Positions 44,395 through 53,150 of a DNA stretch of 64,000 nt are shown here, one piece after another (position 1 is the stretch's first letter; each line of letters opens with the position of its first letter). The stretch is from NCBI GenBank assembly GCA_049520515.1, contig JBEKPS010000003.1:124001-188000 (forward strand), given 5' to 3'. This DNA comes from JAFAMS01 sp049520515 (GTDB lineage Bacteria > Vulcanimicrobiota > Vulcanimicrobiia > Vulcanimicrobiales > Vulcanimicrobiaceae). Made by a program: the position numbers and the translations under genes. Below the pieces are notes generated by a model that saw only the letters and a list, made by a program, of their open reading frames with translations, made no database searches and was not told the DNA's origin.

Positions 44395-44741
44395 GCAAAC
44401 ATATCAACGGAATTGACCCGGCCGTTCCGCCTTCAGGCACTGGTTGTGTCGAATGCACGGCGGAAAACAGCTGGTGGTTTCACCTTCGCCGATGCGCGCA
44501 GTGCGGGCACATCGGCTGCTGCGACAGTTCGCCCAACAAACACGCGACCGCGCATTTCCATTCGACGAAGCATCCAATCATCGCCAGCTTCGAGCCGGGA
44601 GAGGCCTGGTTCTACAGTTATGAGACTGATGCGGTTGTCGAGGGGGAACATCTTGCAGAGCCTCGCTGGCATCCCAAAGATCAACCCACCCCCGGACCTC
44701 GTGGTCGCGTTCCTGCTGATTGGCAATCGAGACTGAACTAA
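44391..44741 (+). CDS. UBP-type zinc-finger protein
   Basis: A 116-residue cytoplasmic protein. CVECTAENSWWFHLRRCAQC then GHIGCCDSSPNKHATAHFHS and TKHPIIASFEPGEAWFY follow the ZnF-UBP pattern (CxxC...CxxCxxxxCCdss...H...H). In eukaryotes this domain binds ubiquitin tails; the bacterial role is unknown. It overlaps genes on both sides (ATGA upstream, TAATG downstream), forming a three-gene operon 43828-45049. Confidence 0.9.
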   Translation: MSKHINGIDPAVPPSGTGCVECTAENSWWFHLRRCAQCGHIGCCDSSPNKHATAHFHSTKHPIIASFEPGEAWFYSYETDAVVEGEHLAEPRWHPKDQPTPGPRGRVPADWQSRLN

Positions 44742-45049
44742 TGAAGATCCTGGCTCTGCTGCTTGTCGTTCTTAGCGGCGTCGTTCGCGATCAAACGACG
44801 GGACAGCCGCTAGCCGGCGTAAACATAACTGTCGATGGCAAGCACACCGTGACGGACAGCGCTGGCCACTATGTCGTCAAAGGCGTGCATCCCGGCGTGC
44901 ACACGCTCACGATTGGTTCGAAAGACGTTCCGTCGCAGCGCTTTCACGTGAACGTGAAGCCGCCGTCAACTCGATTTGACATGCGAGCGTGTAGCACGAC
45001 GCTCGACTACAGCTGTTCGGGGCCCGCCGGCTCGCAACAGAACGGCTGA
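44741..45049 (+). CDS. Exported carboxypeptidase-regulatory-like domain protein
   Basis: A product of about 102 residues from the ATG overlapping the previous stop. A short signal (MKILALLLVVLSGVV) precedes a beta-sandwich of the CarboxypepD_reg type: VRDQTTGQPLAGVNITVDGK, then TVTDSAGHYVVKGVHPGVHT. Such domains are structural modules in surface proteins and TonB-dependent receptors; here it stands alone. The C-terminal tail has two Cys. Confidence 0.8.
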   Translation: MKILALLLVVLSGVVRDQTTGQPLAGVNITVDGKHTVTDSAGHYVVKGVHPGVHTLTIGSKDVPSQRFHVNVKPPSTRFDMRACSTTLDYSCSGPAGSQQNG

Positions 45050-45051
45050 CC

Positions 45052-46824
45052 TCAGCCGGGCGACGGTGCGGCACTAAGACTCCTAATCGATTCTTCGAGC
45101 GTGTGAGCGCGTTCGCGCCACTGGCGAGCTTCGACCGCTCCATAGGCGTTTGCAGCAGATGCGGTGAGACGCGCCAGCAGCGAAACTTCCTCGGGGTCGG
45201 GTGAGGCGCCGTCGCGATGATTGCCATACAACACCAAACCGGTCAGCTCGTGTTGGACGAGAATCGGAATCGCGAGAATCGGGCGCCCAACGCCTTCTGG
45301 AAAGCCGGCCGGCATGAGCGCGGCATCGTCGAGAAACAGCGGACGTTCGATAGCCCGCAGCGTGCGGATGATCAAGGAATCGGGATCGAGCGAAGAAGCA
45401 TCCTGCGTTGTCCAGCCCGTCGCCGCGCTGCGACGGAACTGCGCCGTCTGCGACAGGCGTCCAAAGACCGCTGCGGATGACAGATTCAGGATCTGCGCTG
45501 CATCGGAGGCAAGCCCCTCATCGATAGCCGCGATTGACTCCGCGAATGCAAATGCTTCGATTCGGTAATTGATGCGCGTTTCTGCGACATAGCGCTGACG
45601 AAAGATGACGCGATCGAGCAAGCCTTCCAGACGTCCGTGCATCCAGTTCAAACCAAAACCGAACGCGATCGTCATCAGGGCTTCAATTGCCATGGCGACG
45701 TGCTGCTCGCCGATGAACCGCGTGGCGAGCCAGTCGATGAATCCGACGAAGGCCACCACGAGCGTCGTCATCACCGCGTATATCGCGGTACGGTTGAGGA
45801 CAAAACCGATATCGAGAACGCGATGACGCAGGACCGCGTAGGCCAGCGCAAGAGGTAGCGCAGTTTCGAGACACTGCGTCGTCAACATGACGCCGAGCGC
45901 CCACCAGTCGTTCACGGTCACGAAGTCGGTGTTAGCGGTATTGAACATCGCGAAGCTGACCGCGGTTATGACGAATCCTGTCAGAACCCAACCGATTCGC
46001 CTGCGTTCCTCTCCCGCCGCATCGCGATAACCAAGAATCGCAAAAATAAGGACGATGAGCGCATAGATGGGCGGCGACCACGAATCGTAAGGACCCCATG
46101 TCGAAAATGTCAGCGGCTCGTAGATTGCCTGGATAACAGCGGCGACGATGCCCGCGAACAGAATGCCGTCGGCGATTCGTGCCCGCTTACATTCGCGCTC
46201 CGTTTTTGGTGCATGCGGAAAACGGACGATGAATGGAAGAAGAGCCAAGCCAGGGAGCATTCCAAAGCCGGCGTTGATGATGACGGCGACGACTCCATAA
46301 ATCGGGTTTGGCAACCACGAGAACTGCGCAATCACATTCCCGGTTGTGACAACGCCCGCGCCAAACCATACGAGCGCAGCTGTTGCCAATGATGGCCGAC
46401 GCAGGCCAATGAACGCAACGACCAGCAGCGTTAGCGTTGCGGAAAATAAGAACGTCGGGCCGTTCAGCCGGAGATCTCCTTGAGGCGAAGCTCCAGGCGC
46501 AACGGCTATCGTGACGATACGCCGCGTTGCCCCGTGAAGAAGGGGGACAGTAACGGTTGCCCCCGCAGGGCTCGTGCCCGTCAGCAAACGATAGCGGTCC
46601 GACAGCGAGATTTGCGAAATTTGAAGAATGTCGCCGCGCTGAATTCCCAGCCGTGCTCCTTCAGAGTTGGGGCTGATGCGGTTGATGACGACGTCGGAAC
46701 CGTTCGGACGCAAACTTAGGCCGAACGTCGTTTGGGTCAGGGGTGAGAAGCGTTCGCCCCAAGCCAAGAACAAAGCGACGGCTGCACATACTGCGAGCAG
46801 GTAACCGAAAAGTGGACGCTCCAT
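45052..46824 (-). CDS. Membrane sensor protein: PDZ, multi-TM, GAF
   Basis: A 590-residue protein. After an N-terminal helix a PDZ-like domain follows (ISPNSEGARLGIQRGDILQI). About nine hydrophobic segments span residues 125-390, resembling the 7TM sensor region of bacterial histidine kinases. The last 170 residues form a GAF-like domain (IVLYG-type strand ELTGLVLYGNHRDGASPDPE, EEVSLLARLTASAANAYGAV). No kinase or cyclase output is attached, so it may signal through a partner or be a truncated kinase relative. It follows csaA in the same direction by 14 bases. Confidence 0.7.
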   Translation of the reverse strand: MERPLFGYLLAVCAAVALFLAWGERFSPLTQTTFGLSLRPNGSDVVINRISPNSEGARLGIQRGDILQISQISLSDRYRLLTGTSPAGATVTVPLLHGATRRIVTIAVAPGASPQGDLRLNGPTFLFSATLTLLVVAFIGLRRPSLATAALVWFGAGVVTTGNVIAQFSWLPNPIYGVVAVIINAGFGMLPGLALLPFIVRFPHAPKTERECKRARIADGILFAGIVAAVIQAIYEPLTFSTWGPYDSWSPPIYALIVLIFAILGYRDAAGEERRRIGWVLTGFVITAVSFAMFNTANTDFVTVNDWWALGVMLTTQCLETALPLALAYAVLRHRVLDIGFVLNRTAIYAVMTTLVVAFVGFIDWLATRFIGEQHVAMAIEALMTIAFGFGLNWMHGRLEGLLDRVIFRQRYVAETRINYRIEAFAFAESIAAIDEGLASDAAQILNLSSAAVFGRLSQTAQFRRSAATGWTTQDASSLDPDSLIIRTLRAIERPLFLDDAALMPAGFPEGVGRPILAIPILVQHELTGLVLYGNHRDGASPDPEEVSLLARLTASAANAYGAVEARQWRERAHTLEESIRSLSAAPSPG

Positions 46825-46838
46825 CGGAGACCTCCGTT

Positions 46839-47192
46839 TTAGTACAGTCGTGCGCCGTTCGTGATGCTGAGGTCAGGACGAACGAGCACAACCTCGCCGT
46901 TATCGTCAGGGAGACCCAGGACGAGAACTTCGCTAAGGAACCCAGCAATACGTTTCGGCGGAAAATTCACGACGCCGATCACCTGCGAGCCGACGAGCTT
47001 CTCAGGCGTGTAGTGCACCGTTATCTGCGCGCTCGAGTGCTTCACGCCAATATCCGGGCCGAAGTCGATCGTGAGCTTGTATGCGGGTTTTCGCGCCTCC
47101 GGAAAGGGTTGCGCGTCGACGATCGTTCCGACGCGCACGTCGATCAGCGCAAACGCATCCAAGGTCCCGATCGTATTTGTGGACGAAGACAT
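46839..47192 (-). CDS. csaA: tRNA-binding / secretion chaperone-like protein CsaA
   Basis: A 117-residue OB-fold protein of the EMAP-II/CsaA family. IDVRVGTIVDAQPFPEARKP, AYKLTIDFG and IGVVNFPPKRIAGFLSEVLV match the family along its whole length. Homologues bind tRNA and have chaperone activity linked to protein export in Bacillus. It precedes the PDZ/GAF membrane gene. Confidence 0.92.
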   Translation of the reverse strand: MSSSTNTIGTLDAFALIDVRVGTIVDAQPFPEARKPAYKLTIDFGPDIGVKHSSAQITVHYTPEKLVGSQVIGVVNFPPKRIAGFLSEVLVLGLPDDNGEVVLVRPDLSITNGARLY

Positions 47193-47295
47193 GCTCGCCG
47201 ACTATGATTCAAAATCGGAAGTTCCTCGGCGTTCCGGAATCGATTGCGACGGAACGGCTCGCGAACGGCGCTTTTGTCGGAACGGCCGGCCTATT

Positions 47296-47622
47296 CTACG
47301 AGTGGGCGAGTGCGGTCTTGGTTCGCAGGTTTCGCAGCTCGTAAGAAGTCGCCACCCCACTGCCGAGTCCAGTCAGGCGCAGTACGCGTTCGACGCTGCG
47401 TGACGGCCGCGCGAAGATAAGCCTGCCGTTGCGCTGTTTGCATTCGTCGTTGAGCTCGACGAGCGCAAACACAATCGAGCTGTCGATGTGCGTAATCGCG
47501 CCGAGATCGAGGACGAGCGAGGATTCGGAACCAAGCAAATATTCCAATTCGCGCCTGAACCATGCAACGTTTCTGATGTCGAGCTCTCCCGAGAAAACGG
47601 CGAGCGGTAGTTCTCCATTCAT
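47296..47622 (-). CDS. STAS-domain protein (anti-sigma-factor-antagonist-like)
   Basis: A product of about 108 residues from ATG 47622 (MNGELPLAVFSGELDIRNVA); the frame to 47844 overlaps the divergent gene. The STAS pattern is clear: SLVLDLGAITHIDSSIVFAL supplies the strand and the phosphorylatable Ser after Asp, and a C-terminal helix follows. Such proteins bind anti-sigma kinases or act in sulfate-transporter-like modules. No kinase gene is adjacent. It is divergent from the DUF5522 gene. Confidence 0.85.
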   Translation of the reverse strand: MNGELPLAVFSGELDIRNVAWFRRELEYLLGSESSLVLDLGAITHIDSSIVFALVELNDECKQRNGRLIFARPSRSVERVLRLTGLGSGVATSYELRNLRTKTALAHS

Positions 47623-47649
47623 GGATGCATCGTAAACTGGCTCACTGAG

Positions 47650-47904
47650 ATGCGACTGCGGAGAAGCTGGGGTTTCCCCGAATATGGCCGTGTGCTCGAT
47701 CCCGAGGATTTCTATTTCGAAAACGGCTTGATGGTGTTCACCGAGCACTATCATCGCAAACGCGGCTTCTGCTGTGGGAACGCTTGCCGGCACTGCCCGT
47801 ACGATCACGTGAACGTCCCGGGTCGCTCGGATCAGGCAAGCCAAACGGGCGCCGGCACGTTAGAAACTAATAAAATAGTTGACAAGCCGGACGCCCCGGA
47901 GTAG
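47650..47904 (+). CDS. DUF5522-like small Cys-rich protein
   Basis: An 84-residue protein with the conserved FCCGNACRHCPYDH at about residues 40-53, characteristic of the DUF5522 family of small, probably metal-binding proteins. PEDFYFENGLMVFTEHYHRK precedes it as usual. The C-terminal tail is poorly conserved. Function unknown. Confidence 0.85.
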   Translation: MRLRRSWGFPEYGRVLDPEDFYFENGLMVFTEHYHRKRGFCCGNACRHCPYDHVNVPGRSDQASQTGAGTLETNKIVDKPDAPE

Positions 47905-47936
47905 GCTACTCCTAAAGAATTAGGAGATAGGGCTTC

Positions 47937-48719
47937 GTGAGCGATTCCTGGATGTTCCGATTGATCCCGATGTTCGTCGTCACCCTGCTTATGTGGAGCG
48001 GGCTGCGCGTCGTCGTGGAAGCGCAATCGGACGAGCCGACCGCGACCGTCCACGAGTCATTCGGCTGCACATCCGAGGTACAGGTCAGCCTTTCGAACGT
48101 CTCAGGCCGGATTCTGGTAACCCCGTCAACGGGCAACGTCGTCGATATCTCGGCGGTGAAGCACGCGGCGAACACGGACGCGCTCTCCAAAATCTCGGTT
48201 GTAATCGATCGTAACGGAAGCCCGGTCAACGACGTGCACATTCGGACGCATTACAACCGCGACAGCAAGGGCGGCGGCTCGGTCGAGTATACGCTCTCGG
48301 TGCCGCGCCGTGCCGTGCTTCGGCTTTGGAACGTCACCGGGAGTATCATGGCAAGCGGATTTACGAACGATGTAACGGTGAATGACATTGCGGGCAACGT
48401 GACCGTTGAGAACATCGATGGAAATCTCAAAGTGGAAACGGTCAATGGCGGGATTCTTGCGTCACTGACGCGCTTTCCGGATCACCGGATCGTGAGGCTG
48501 CACTCGGTCACCGGCCCGCTCAGCCTCACGATCCCGCGCGATACAGGCGCCGCCGTTAAAGCGCAAAGCATCTCCGGCGAATTCCACTCGGACTTTCCGC
48601 TAACGGTCAAATCCGAAATGATCGGATCACATGTGGATGGGCGCATCGGTCATGGCGATGGTTGGATCAATCTCGAGACCATCAGTGGATCGATGGAGCT
48701 AAAGTCTTTGGGACGCTAG
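47937..48719 (+). CDS. Exported DUF4097-like beta-helix protein
   Basis: A 260-residue protein with a GTG start after AGGAGA and a hydrophobic leader (IPMFVVTLLMWSGLRVVVEA). Repeating strands (VEYTLSVPRRAVLRLWNVTG, NDVTVNDIAGNVTVENIDGN, LKVETVNGGI) match the DUF4097/adhesin-like right-handed beta-helix fold. Such proteins are surface or periplasmic and of unknown role. Convergent with the epimerase (4-base overlap). Confidence 0.8.
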   Translation: MSDSWMFRLIPMFVVTLLMWSGLRVVVEAQSDEPTATVHESFGCTSEVQVSLSNVSGRILVTPSTGNVVDISAVKHAANTDALSKISVVIDRNGSPVNDVHIRTHYNRDSKGGGSVEYTLSVPRRAVLRLWNVTGSIMASGFTNDVTVNDIAGNVTVENIDGNLKVETVNGGILASLTRFPDHRIVRLHSVTGPLSLTIPRDTGAAVKAQSISGEFHSDFPLTVKSEMIGSHVDGRIGHGDGWINLETISGSMELKSLGR

Positions 48720-49591
48720 ACGCTCGCTGAGAGTTCTTCCAAAACGCCGGGACGCTCGGCATCCCACTCCAACTCGCGCGCGGCCTTTGCACCCGAGATA
48801 CGTTGATCGAGTGCCAGCGCATCCGCGAATGGACCCATCATCTTGCGACCTTCATCAAGTGAGACCGCATGCACGTTGCCGTCGCCGCCTGCGGCTCGAT
48901 GTACGGCACGCACGATCTCGCCGTACGCGGCTGAATCGCTGCTGACGCCGTTGTAGATCGAGTCGGCGGGTGCACGCTCGATCGCGAGGGCGTAAAGCTC
49001 GCCGAGCGCGTTGACGTTCACCATCTGCCAATGATTCTTTCCGCTGCCGATGATGACGAGCTGCTGCGCTTTCGCGAGACCCATCATCATTCCGACGAGG
49101 CCACCGCTGCCGCCGTACACGAGGCCAGGCCGGATCACGATCGTGCGCAGCTTGTGCCGCTGTGCATCTTGCACTTTTCTTTCGATCGCGGGCCGCCATG
49201 CGACGAGGGGAATCGGATTGAGCGGCGCGGTTTCGTCGATCGTCTTTCCACCGGTGTCGCCGTAGACCCACACGCCGCTCGTATAGATGAAGGCTTCGTG
49301 GTCGGTGTCCACCGCGCCGAGCATCGCATCAAGCACGCCTGTTTCAAGAGCGACGCCTTCGGCAGATTGCTCGAATGCGCAGTGAATGACGGCATCGGCG
49401 TCGTGCGTCATCTCGCGCAACACGTTGTGGTCGCTGAGCGTGCCCAGGACCGGATGAACGCCGGCGGCTTTGAGTTTTTCGATCGAGTTCGCGCTGCGGG
49501 CGAGACCGACGACGTCGTGCCCGCGTTTCTTGACGGCGGCGCAGACAGCAGTCCCGATGTAGCCGGATGCGCCGGTGATGAAGACTCGCAT
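48716..49591 (-). CDS. NAD(P)-dependent epimerase/dehydratase family protein
   Basis: A 291-residue extended SDR. The cofactor motif is GASGYIGTAVCAAVKKRGHD at the N-terminus. The atypical active site (YTSGVWVYGDTGGKTIDETA) lacks a plain YxxxK, as in the atypical SDR5 group. VIRPGLVYGGSGG is also typical. Possible roles are sugar-nucleotide or aldehyde conversion. It precedes the molybdenum hydroxylase operon end by 13 bases only on the opposite side of it (minus strand), so it may be the last gene of that unit. Confidence 0.88.
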   Translation of the reverse strand: MRVFITGASGYIGTAVCAAVKKRGHDVVGLARSANSIEKLKAAGVHPVLGTLSDHNVLREMTHDADAVIHCAFEQSAEGVALETGVLDAMLGAVDTDHEAFIYTSGVWVYGDTGGKTIDETAPLNPIPLVAWRPAIERKVQDAQRHKLRTIVIRPGLVYGGSGGLVGMMMGLAKAQQLVIIGSGKNHWQMVNVNALGELYALAIERAPADSIYNGVSSDSAAYGEIVRAVHRAAGGDGNVHAVSLDEGRKMMGPFADALALDQRISGAKAARELEWDAERPGVLEELSASV

Positions 49592-49603
49592 GCTTGGGGC
49601 TCC

Positions 49604-51688
49604 TTACAGCAGTTTGTCGGGTGTTATCGGTAAATCGCGCACGCGTTTGCCGGTCGCGTTGTAGACGGCGCTCGCAACAGCTGCCGCAACGCCGGTCGTT
49701 CCGATTTCACCAACGCCGCGCACGCCGAGCGGATTGAGCAGAAAATCCGGATGCTCGACGGTGATCGCCTCGATTTCGCCGATGTCGGCGTTCACGGGAA
49801 TCCGGTAGTCGGCGAGGTTGTCGGTCATGACGCGCCCGGAACGCGTATCGAATAAGCCTTCTTCCATCAGTGCCATTCCAATTCCGAATATCATGCCGCC
49901 AAGAAATTGGCTGCGCGCCGTTTTCGGATTGATGATCTTGCCGCAATCGAACACGCCCAGTGCGCGCTCGACACGGACGCGTCCCAGCGTTGCATCGACG
50001 CGCACTTCAATGAACTGTGCTCCGAATGAATGAAACGCATAGCGGCCTTGCTCGTCGCCGGGTGTCGAGCTAGCCTCGGCTTCGTTCGCGCCGCTCTCGC
50101 GCAATTTCAGACAAGCGGCTTGTACCGCGGGCATAACGCTCGCCGTGCTCATCGAACCACCCGCAACGGGGGCCGGCGGCAACGTCGAATCTCCAATGCG
50201 GACCTCGATGTGCTCGATGCCGACGTCGAGTGCATCAGCGGCAACCTGCGCAATGATCGAGTACATACCGGTTCCGATGTCGTGGGTCGCGACCTCGATC
50301 AGAAAGCTGCCGTTATCTCGACGCACGCGTGCGCTAGCCGGTGAACGCAGTCCCGGAAAGGTCGCGCTCGCGACGCCATAGCCGACGTACTCGTTGTGCT
50401 CGCGGCGTTCGCGAGGCTTACGCGGGCGATCTTTCCAGCCGAAGCGCGTTGCGCCCAGTCGTAGACATTCGACCAAATGCCGGCTGGAGAAGGGCAGCTT
50501 CGATTCTCCGTCTTGCGTCGCATCATTCTTCACCCGCAGCTCGATCGGATCGATCCCCAGTTTTGCGGCGAGCTCGTCGAGAGCGCATTCGAGCGCGAAC
50601 GTTCCGGGTGTCTCGCCGGGTGCGCGCATCGGCGCAGACGCGGGCGTGTTCAGCGCCACCGCTTCGTGGCTTATGCGAACGTTCGGGCATGAATACAGCA
50701 TCTCGGTGATTCGTCCGGACGGTTCGACGAACCAACCCGCGACGGACGTGCCGATTATCGATGCGTGCTCGATCGCAACGAGCGTACCGTCCTTTTGGGC
50801 TCCGATGCGGAGGTGCTGTTCGGTGCGCGGCCGATGCCCCGTCTGCTCGAAAAGCTGCGTGCGCGTCAGCATCAACTTCACCGCCCGCTTGAGCTCGCGC
50901 GCCGCCATTGCGGCGAAGATCGTGTGCGCAAACGAGAAGCCTTTGTTGCCGAACCCGCCTCCGACGAATGGCGAGATGATGTGCACGTCGTCGACGGGGA
51001 GCCCGAAAACGGTCGCGACGTAATTCTGCAGACCCTTCACCCACTGTGACGGCTCATGAATCGTCAGCTTGTCGCCGTTCCACTGTGCGAGCGTCGCGTG
51101 TGGTTCCATCGGGTTGTGAAACTGCGTCGGCGTCGAGTAGTGCTCGTCGATCCTCACCGCGGCGCTTGCGAGGTGTTTCTCGACATCGCCGCGTTCCGTT
51201 TGAAGGGCCGATCCGAAAAACTGCTCGGGCTTTGTGTGCTCCGCCTTCGGATCGTCGAGCGTAAGAACAGCGTGGCTCGGTTCGTACTTCACCCGTACGC
51301 GAGCGGCTGCAGCGCGGGCCGCTTCAAACGTTTCTGCGACGACGACTGCAATTTGCTGCCCGTAGTGCACGATTTCCGGGCCCTGCAACGGCATGAAGGT
51401 CTGAGCCGGCACGAGTGCCTTCATGAAGTCGGCTTCCGGTTGCGTGAAGCGGGGTGAATTCTCGTGCGTGAAGATTTTAAGAACGCCCTGAATCTTGCCG
51501 GCCGCGCTCGTATCGATCGTTACGATCTTGCCGCACGCAATCGTGCTCGATACGATCACCGCATAGGCAACGTGCTCGACCGGCGTGTCGGCTGTGTATT
51601 CCGCCTGGCCCGTGACTTTGAGGCGTCCGTCGACGCGATCGATCGGCGTTCCGACGGAGGGCTTGCGCCCGGTAGCAGTCGCCGTCAT
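49604..51688 (-). CDS. Xanthine-dehydrogenase-family molybdopterin-binding subunit (YagR-like)
   Basis: A 694-residue catalytic subunit. It begins TATGRKPSVGTPIDRVDGRL, with KVTGQAEYTADT. Cofactor motifs include FVGGGFGNKGFSFAHTIFAA, PASAPMRAPGETPGTFALEC and the C-terminal GVRGVGEIGTTGVAAAVASA with the catalytic Glu. Together with the two genes upstream it forms a complete Mo-Cu-free hydroxylase of the aldehyde oxidoreductase (PaoABC/YagTSR) type. The absence of a VAYRCSFR-type loop argues against a form I CO dehydrogenase. Its start overlaps the FAD subunit stop. Confidence 0.92.
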   Translation of the reverse strand: MTATATGRKPSVGTPIDRVDGRLKVTGQAEYTADTPVEHVAYAVIVSSTIACGKIVTIDTSAAGKIQGVLKIFTHENSPRFTQPEADFMKALVPAQTFMPLQGPEIVHYGQQIAVVVAETFEAARAAAARVRVKYEPSHAVLTLDDPKAEHTKPEQFFGSALQTERGDVEKHLASAAVRIDEHYSTPTQFHNPMEPHATLAQWNGDKLTIHEPSQWVKGLQNYVATVFGLPVDDVHIISPFVGGGFGNKGFSFAHTIFAAMAARELKRAVKLMLTRTQLFEQTGHRPRTEQHLRIGAQKDGTLVAIEHASIIGTSVAGWFVEPSGRITEMLYSCPNVRISHEAVALNTPASAPMRAPGETPGTFALECALDELAAKLGIDPIELRVKNDATQDGESKLPFSSRHLVECLRLGATRFGWKDRPRKPRERREHNEYVGYGVASATFPGLRSPASARVRRDNGSFLIEVATHDIGTGMYSIIAQVAADALDVGIEHIEVRIGDSTLPPAPVAGGSMSTASVMPAVQAACLKLRESGANEAEASSTPGDEQGRYAFHSFGAQFIEVRVDATLGRVRVERALGVFDCGKIINPKTARSQFLGGMIFGIGMALMEEGLFDTRSGRVMTDNLADYRIPVNADIGEIEAITVEHPDFLLNPLGVRGVGEIGTTGVAAAVASAVYNATGKRVRDLPITPDKLL

Positions 51689-52665
51689 TGTCCGCGCCGC
51701 ACCGTTTCCAGCGCGCGAACGATGGCGCGCTTCGCAAGCTCGACCTTGAACGCGTTGTCGCGTCGCGGTATGGCATGGTTCAGTGCGATCTCGGCAGCTT
51801 TCTCATATGCGGAATCGCCGGACGTTCCAACCAACGCTTCCTCAGCGCCGCGAGCCCGCCACGGTATCGTGCCGACGCCGCCGAGCGCAATGCGCGCCTC
51901 GTCAATGCGGTCGCCGTCAAATTCGAGTCCGGCAGCGACCGAGACCAGCGCAAATTCGTACGAGGCCCGATCGCGAACCTTGAGATATGTCGAATGACGA
52001 TGTGCGCGTCCGAGCGGAACATCGATGGCGACGATCAGCTCGCCCGGCTTCAGATCGTTCTCAACGGACGGTGTCTCGCCTGGAAGCGAATAGAATTCCT
52101 CGAGCGAGACCTCACGCGAGCCTGACGCACTTTGGATTTCCAGGGTTGCGTCGAGCGCGACCAGCGCCACGGCTGCATCCGACGGATGCGTCGCGATACA
52201 AGCATCGCTTGTCCCGAGAATCGCGTGCATCCTGTGGAAGCCCTCGAATGCGTCGCAACCGTCTCCTTCGTGCCGCTTGTTGCACGCCGCCGCAGGATCA
52301 CGGAAGTACGGACAGCGCGTGCGCTGCAGAATGTTGCCGCCGACCGTTGCCATGTTGCGCAACTGCGGCGATGCGCCGGCCAGAAACGCTTGTGATAGCA
52401 TCGGGAAATTCTCGACGATCGCAGGATGATGCGCGACGTCGCTATTGCGGGCCAGCGCCCCGATCCGAATGCGCCTCGCGTCGGATTCGATCGAAGCGAG
52501 CGGAAGATGTGTGATGTCGACGAGCGTCGAGGGCGCCGTAACGCCGCACTTCATCAAGTCGACAACATTCGTTCCGCCGGCGATGAAGGCGGCATCCTTC
52601 GTCTCCGCCATCAGCTTGACGGCGTCGCGAATGTTGGTGGGCGTAAGAAGATCAAACGCCTGCAC
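51685..52665 (-). CDS. FAD-binding subunit of the molybdenum hydroxylase (YagS-like)
   Basis: A product of about 326 residues from GTG 52665 (QAFDLLTPTNIRDAVKLMAE). The FAD-pyrophosphate-binding motifs AAFIAGGTNVVDLMK and NMATVGGNILQRTRCPYFRD are present. The inserted TRCPYFRD...CNKRHEGDGCDA Cys-rich loop is typical of PaoB/YagS and binds an extra [4Fe-4S] cluster. The gene overlaps both partners (14 and 4 bases). Confidence 0.92.
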   Translation of the reverse strand: MQAFDLLTPTNIRDAVKLMAETKDAAFIAGGTNVVDLMKCGVTAPSTLVDITHLPLASIESDARRIRIGALARNSDVAHHPAIVENFPMLSQAFLAGASPQLRNMATVGGNILQRTRCPYFRDPAAACNKRHEGDGCDAFEGFHRMHAILGTSDACIATHPSDAAVALVALDATLEIQSASGSREVSLEEFYSLPGETPSVENDLKPGELIVAIDVPLGRAHRHSTYLKVRDRASYEFALVSVAAGLEFDGDRIDEARIALGGVGTIPWRARGAEEALVGTSGDSAYEKAAEIALNHAIPRRDNAFKVELAKRAIVRALETVRRGQ

Positions 52666-53119
52666 GGCGCACCTCTTGTCGCACGGCTGCAAGGATATTC
52701 GAATACGCGCCGCAGCGGCACAAATTTCCGCTCATTGCGTCGCGGATCTCTCCGTCCGTGTGCGCATGACCCTCGTTCAAGAGTCCGATCGCCGAGACGA
52801 TTTGTCCGGGCGTGCAGAAGCCGCACTGAAACGCATCGTGCTCGATGAAGGCTTGCTGCAGGGGATGCAGCGAGCCGTTCGGGGCGATGCCTTCGATGGT
52901 CGTGATCTCTACATCGGCGTGCATCATCGCAAGGGCCAGGCACGAGAGAACGCGCTGGCCGTCGATGAGCACCGTGCACGCACCGCATTGGCCATAGTCG
53001 CAGCCATTTTTCGTGCCGACCAGTCCTAGCCGCTCGCGCAGCGCGTCGAGCAACGTGACGTTTGGTTCCAAGTCCAGGTCGTGCTTGGAGCCATTGACTT
53101 TCAATTGCATTTTCGGCAT
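52652..53119 (-). CDS. [2Fe-2S] subunit of the molybdenum hydroxylase (YagT-like)
   Basis: A 155-residue two-cluster ferredoxin-like protein. Cluster I: NGCDYGQCGACTVLIDGQRV and SCLALAM. Cluster II: CGFCTPGQIVSAIG and NLCRCGAYSNIL. It is the first gene of the three-gene unit (small, FAD, large), the usual PaoABC order. E. coli YagT has a Tat signal; here none is seen, so this enzyme is probably cytoplasmic. Confidence 0.93.
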   Translation of the reverse strand: MPKMQLKVNGSKHDLDLEPNVTLLDALRERLGLVGTKNGCDYGQCGACTVLIDGQRVLSCLALAMMHADVEITTIEGIAPNGSLHPLQQAFIEHDAFQCGFCTPGQIVSAIGLLNEGHAHTDGEIRDAMSGNLCRCGAYSNILAAVRQEVRRAGV

Positions 53120-53150
53120 TTGTATGCCCCAGGACCCAGGGCTCTTTAGG

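Noticed and set aside
47204..47344. 46-residue plus-strand frame MIQNRKFLGVPESIATERLA...
   Set aside because: The peptide looks vaguely protein-like but lacks a clear ribosome-binding site and overlaps the STAS gene end. Not supported enough to list.
49604..53119. CO dehydrogenase (CoxLMS)
   Set aside because: The large subunit lacks the form I active-site Cys loop, and the FAD subunit has the Cys-rich insert of PaoB/YagS; an aldehyde-oxidoreductase-type enzyme fits better.
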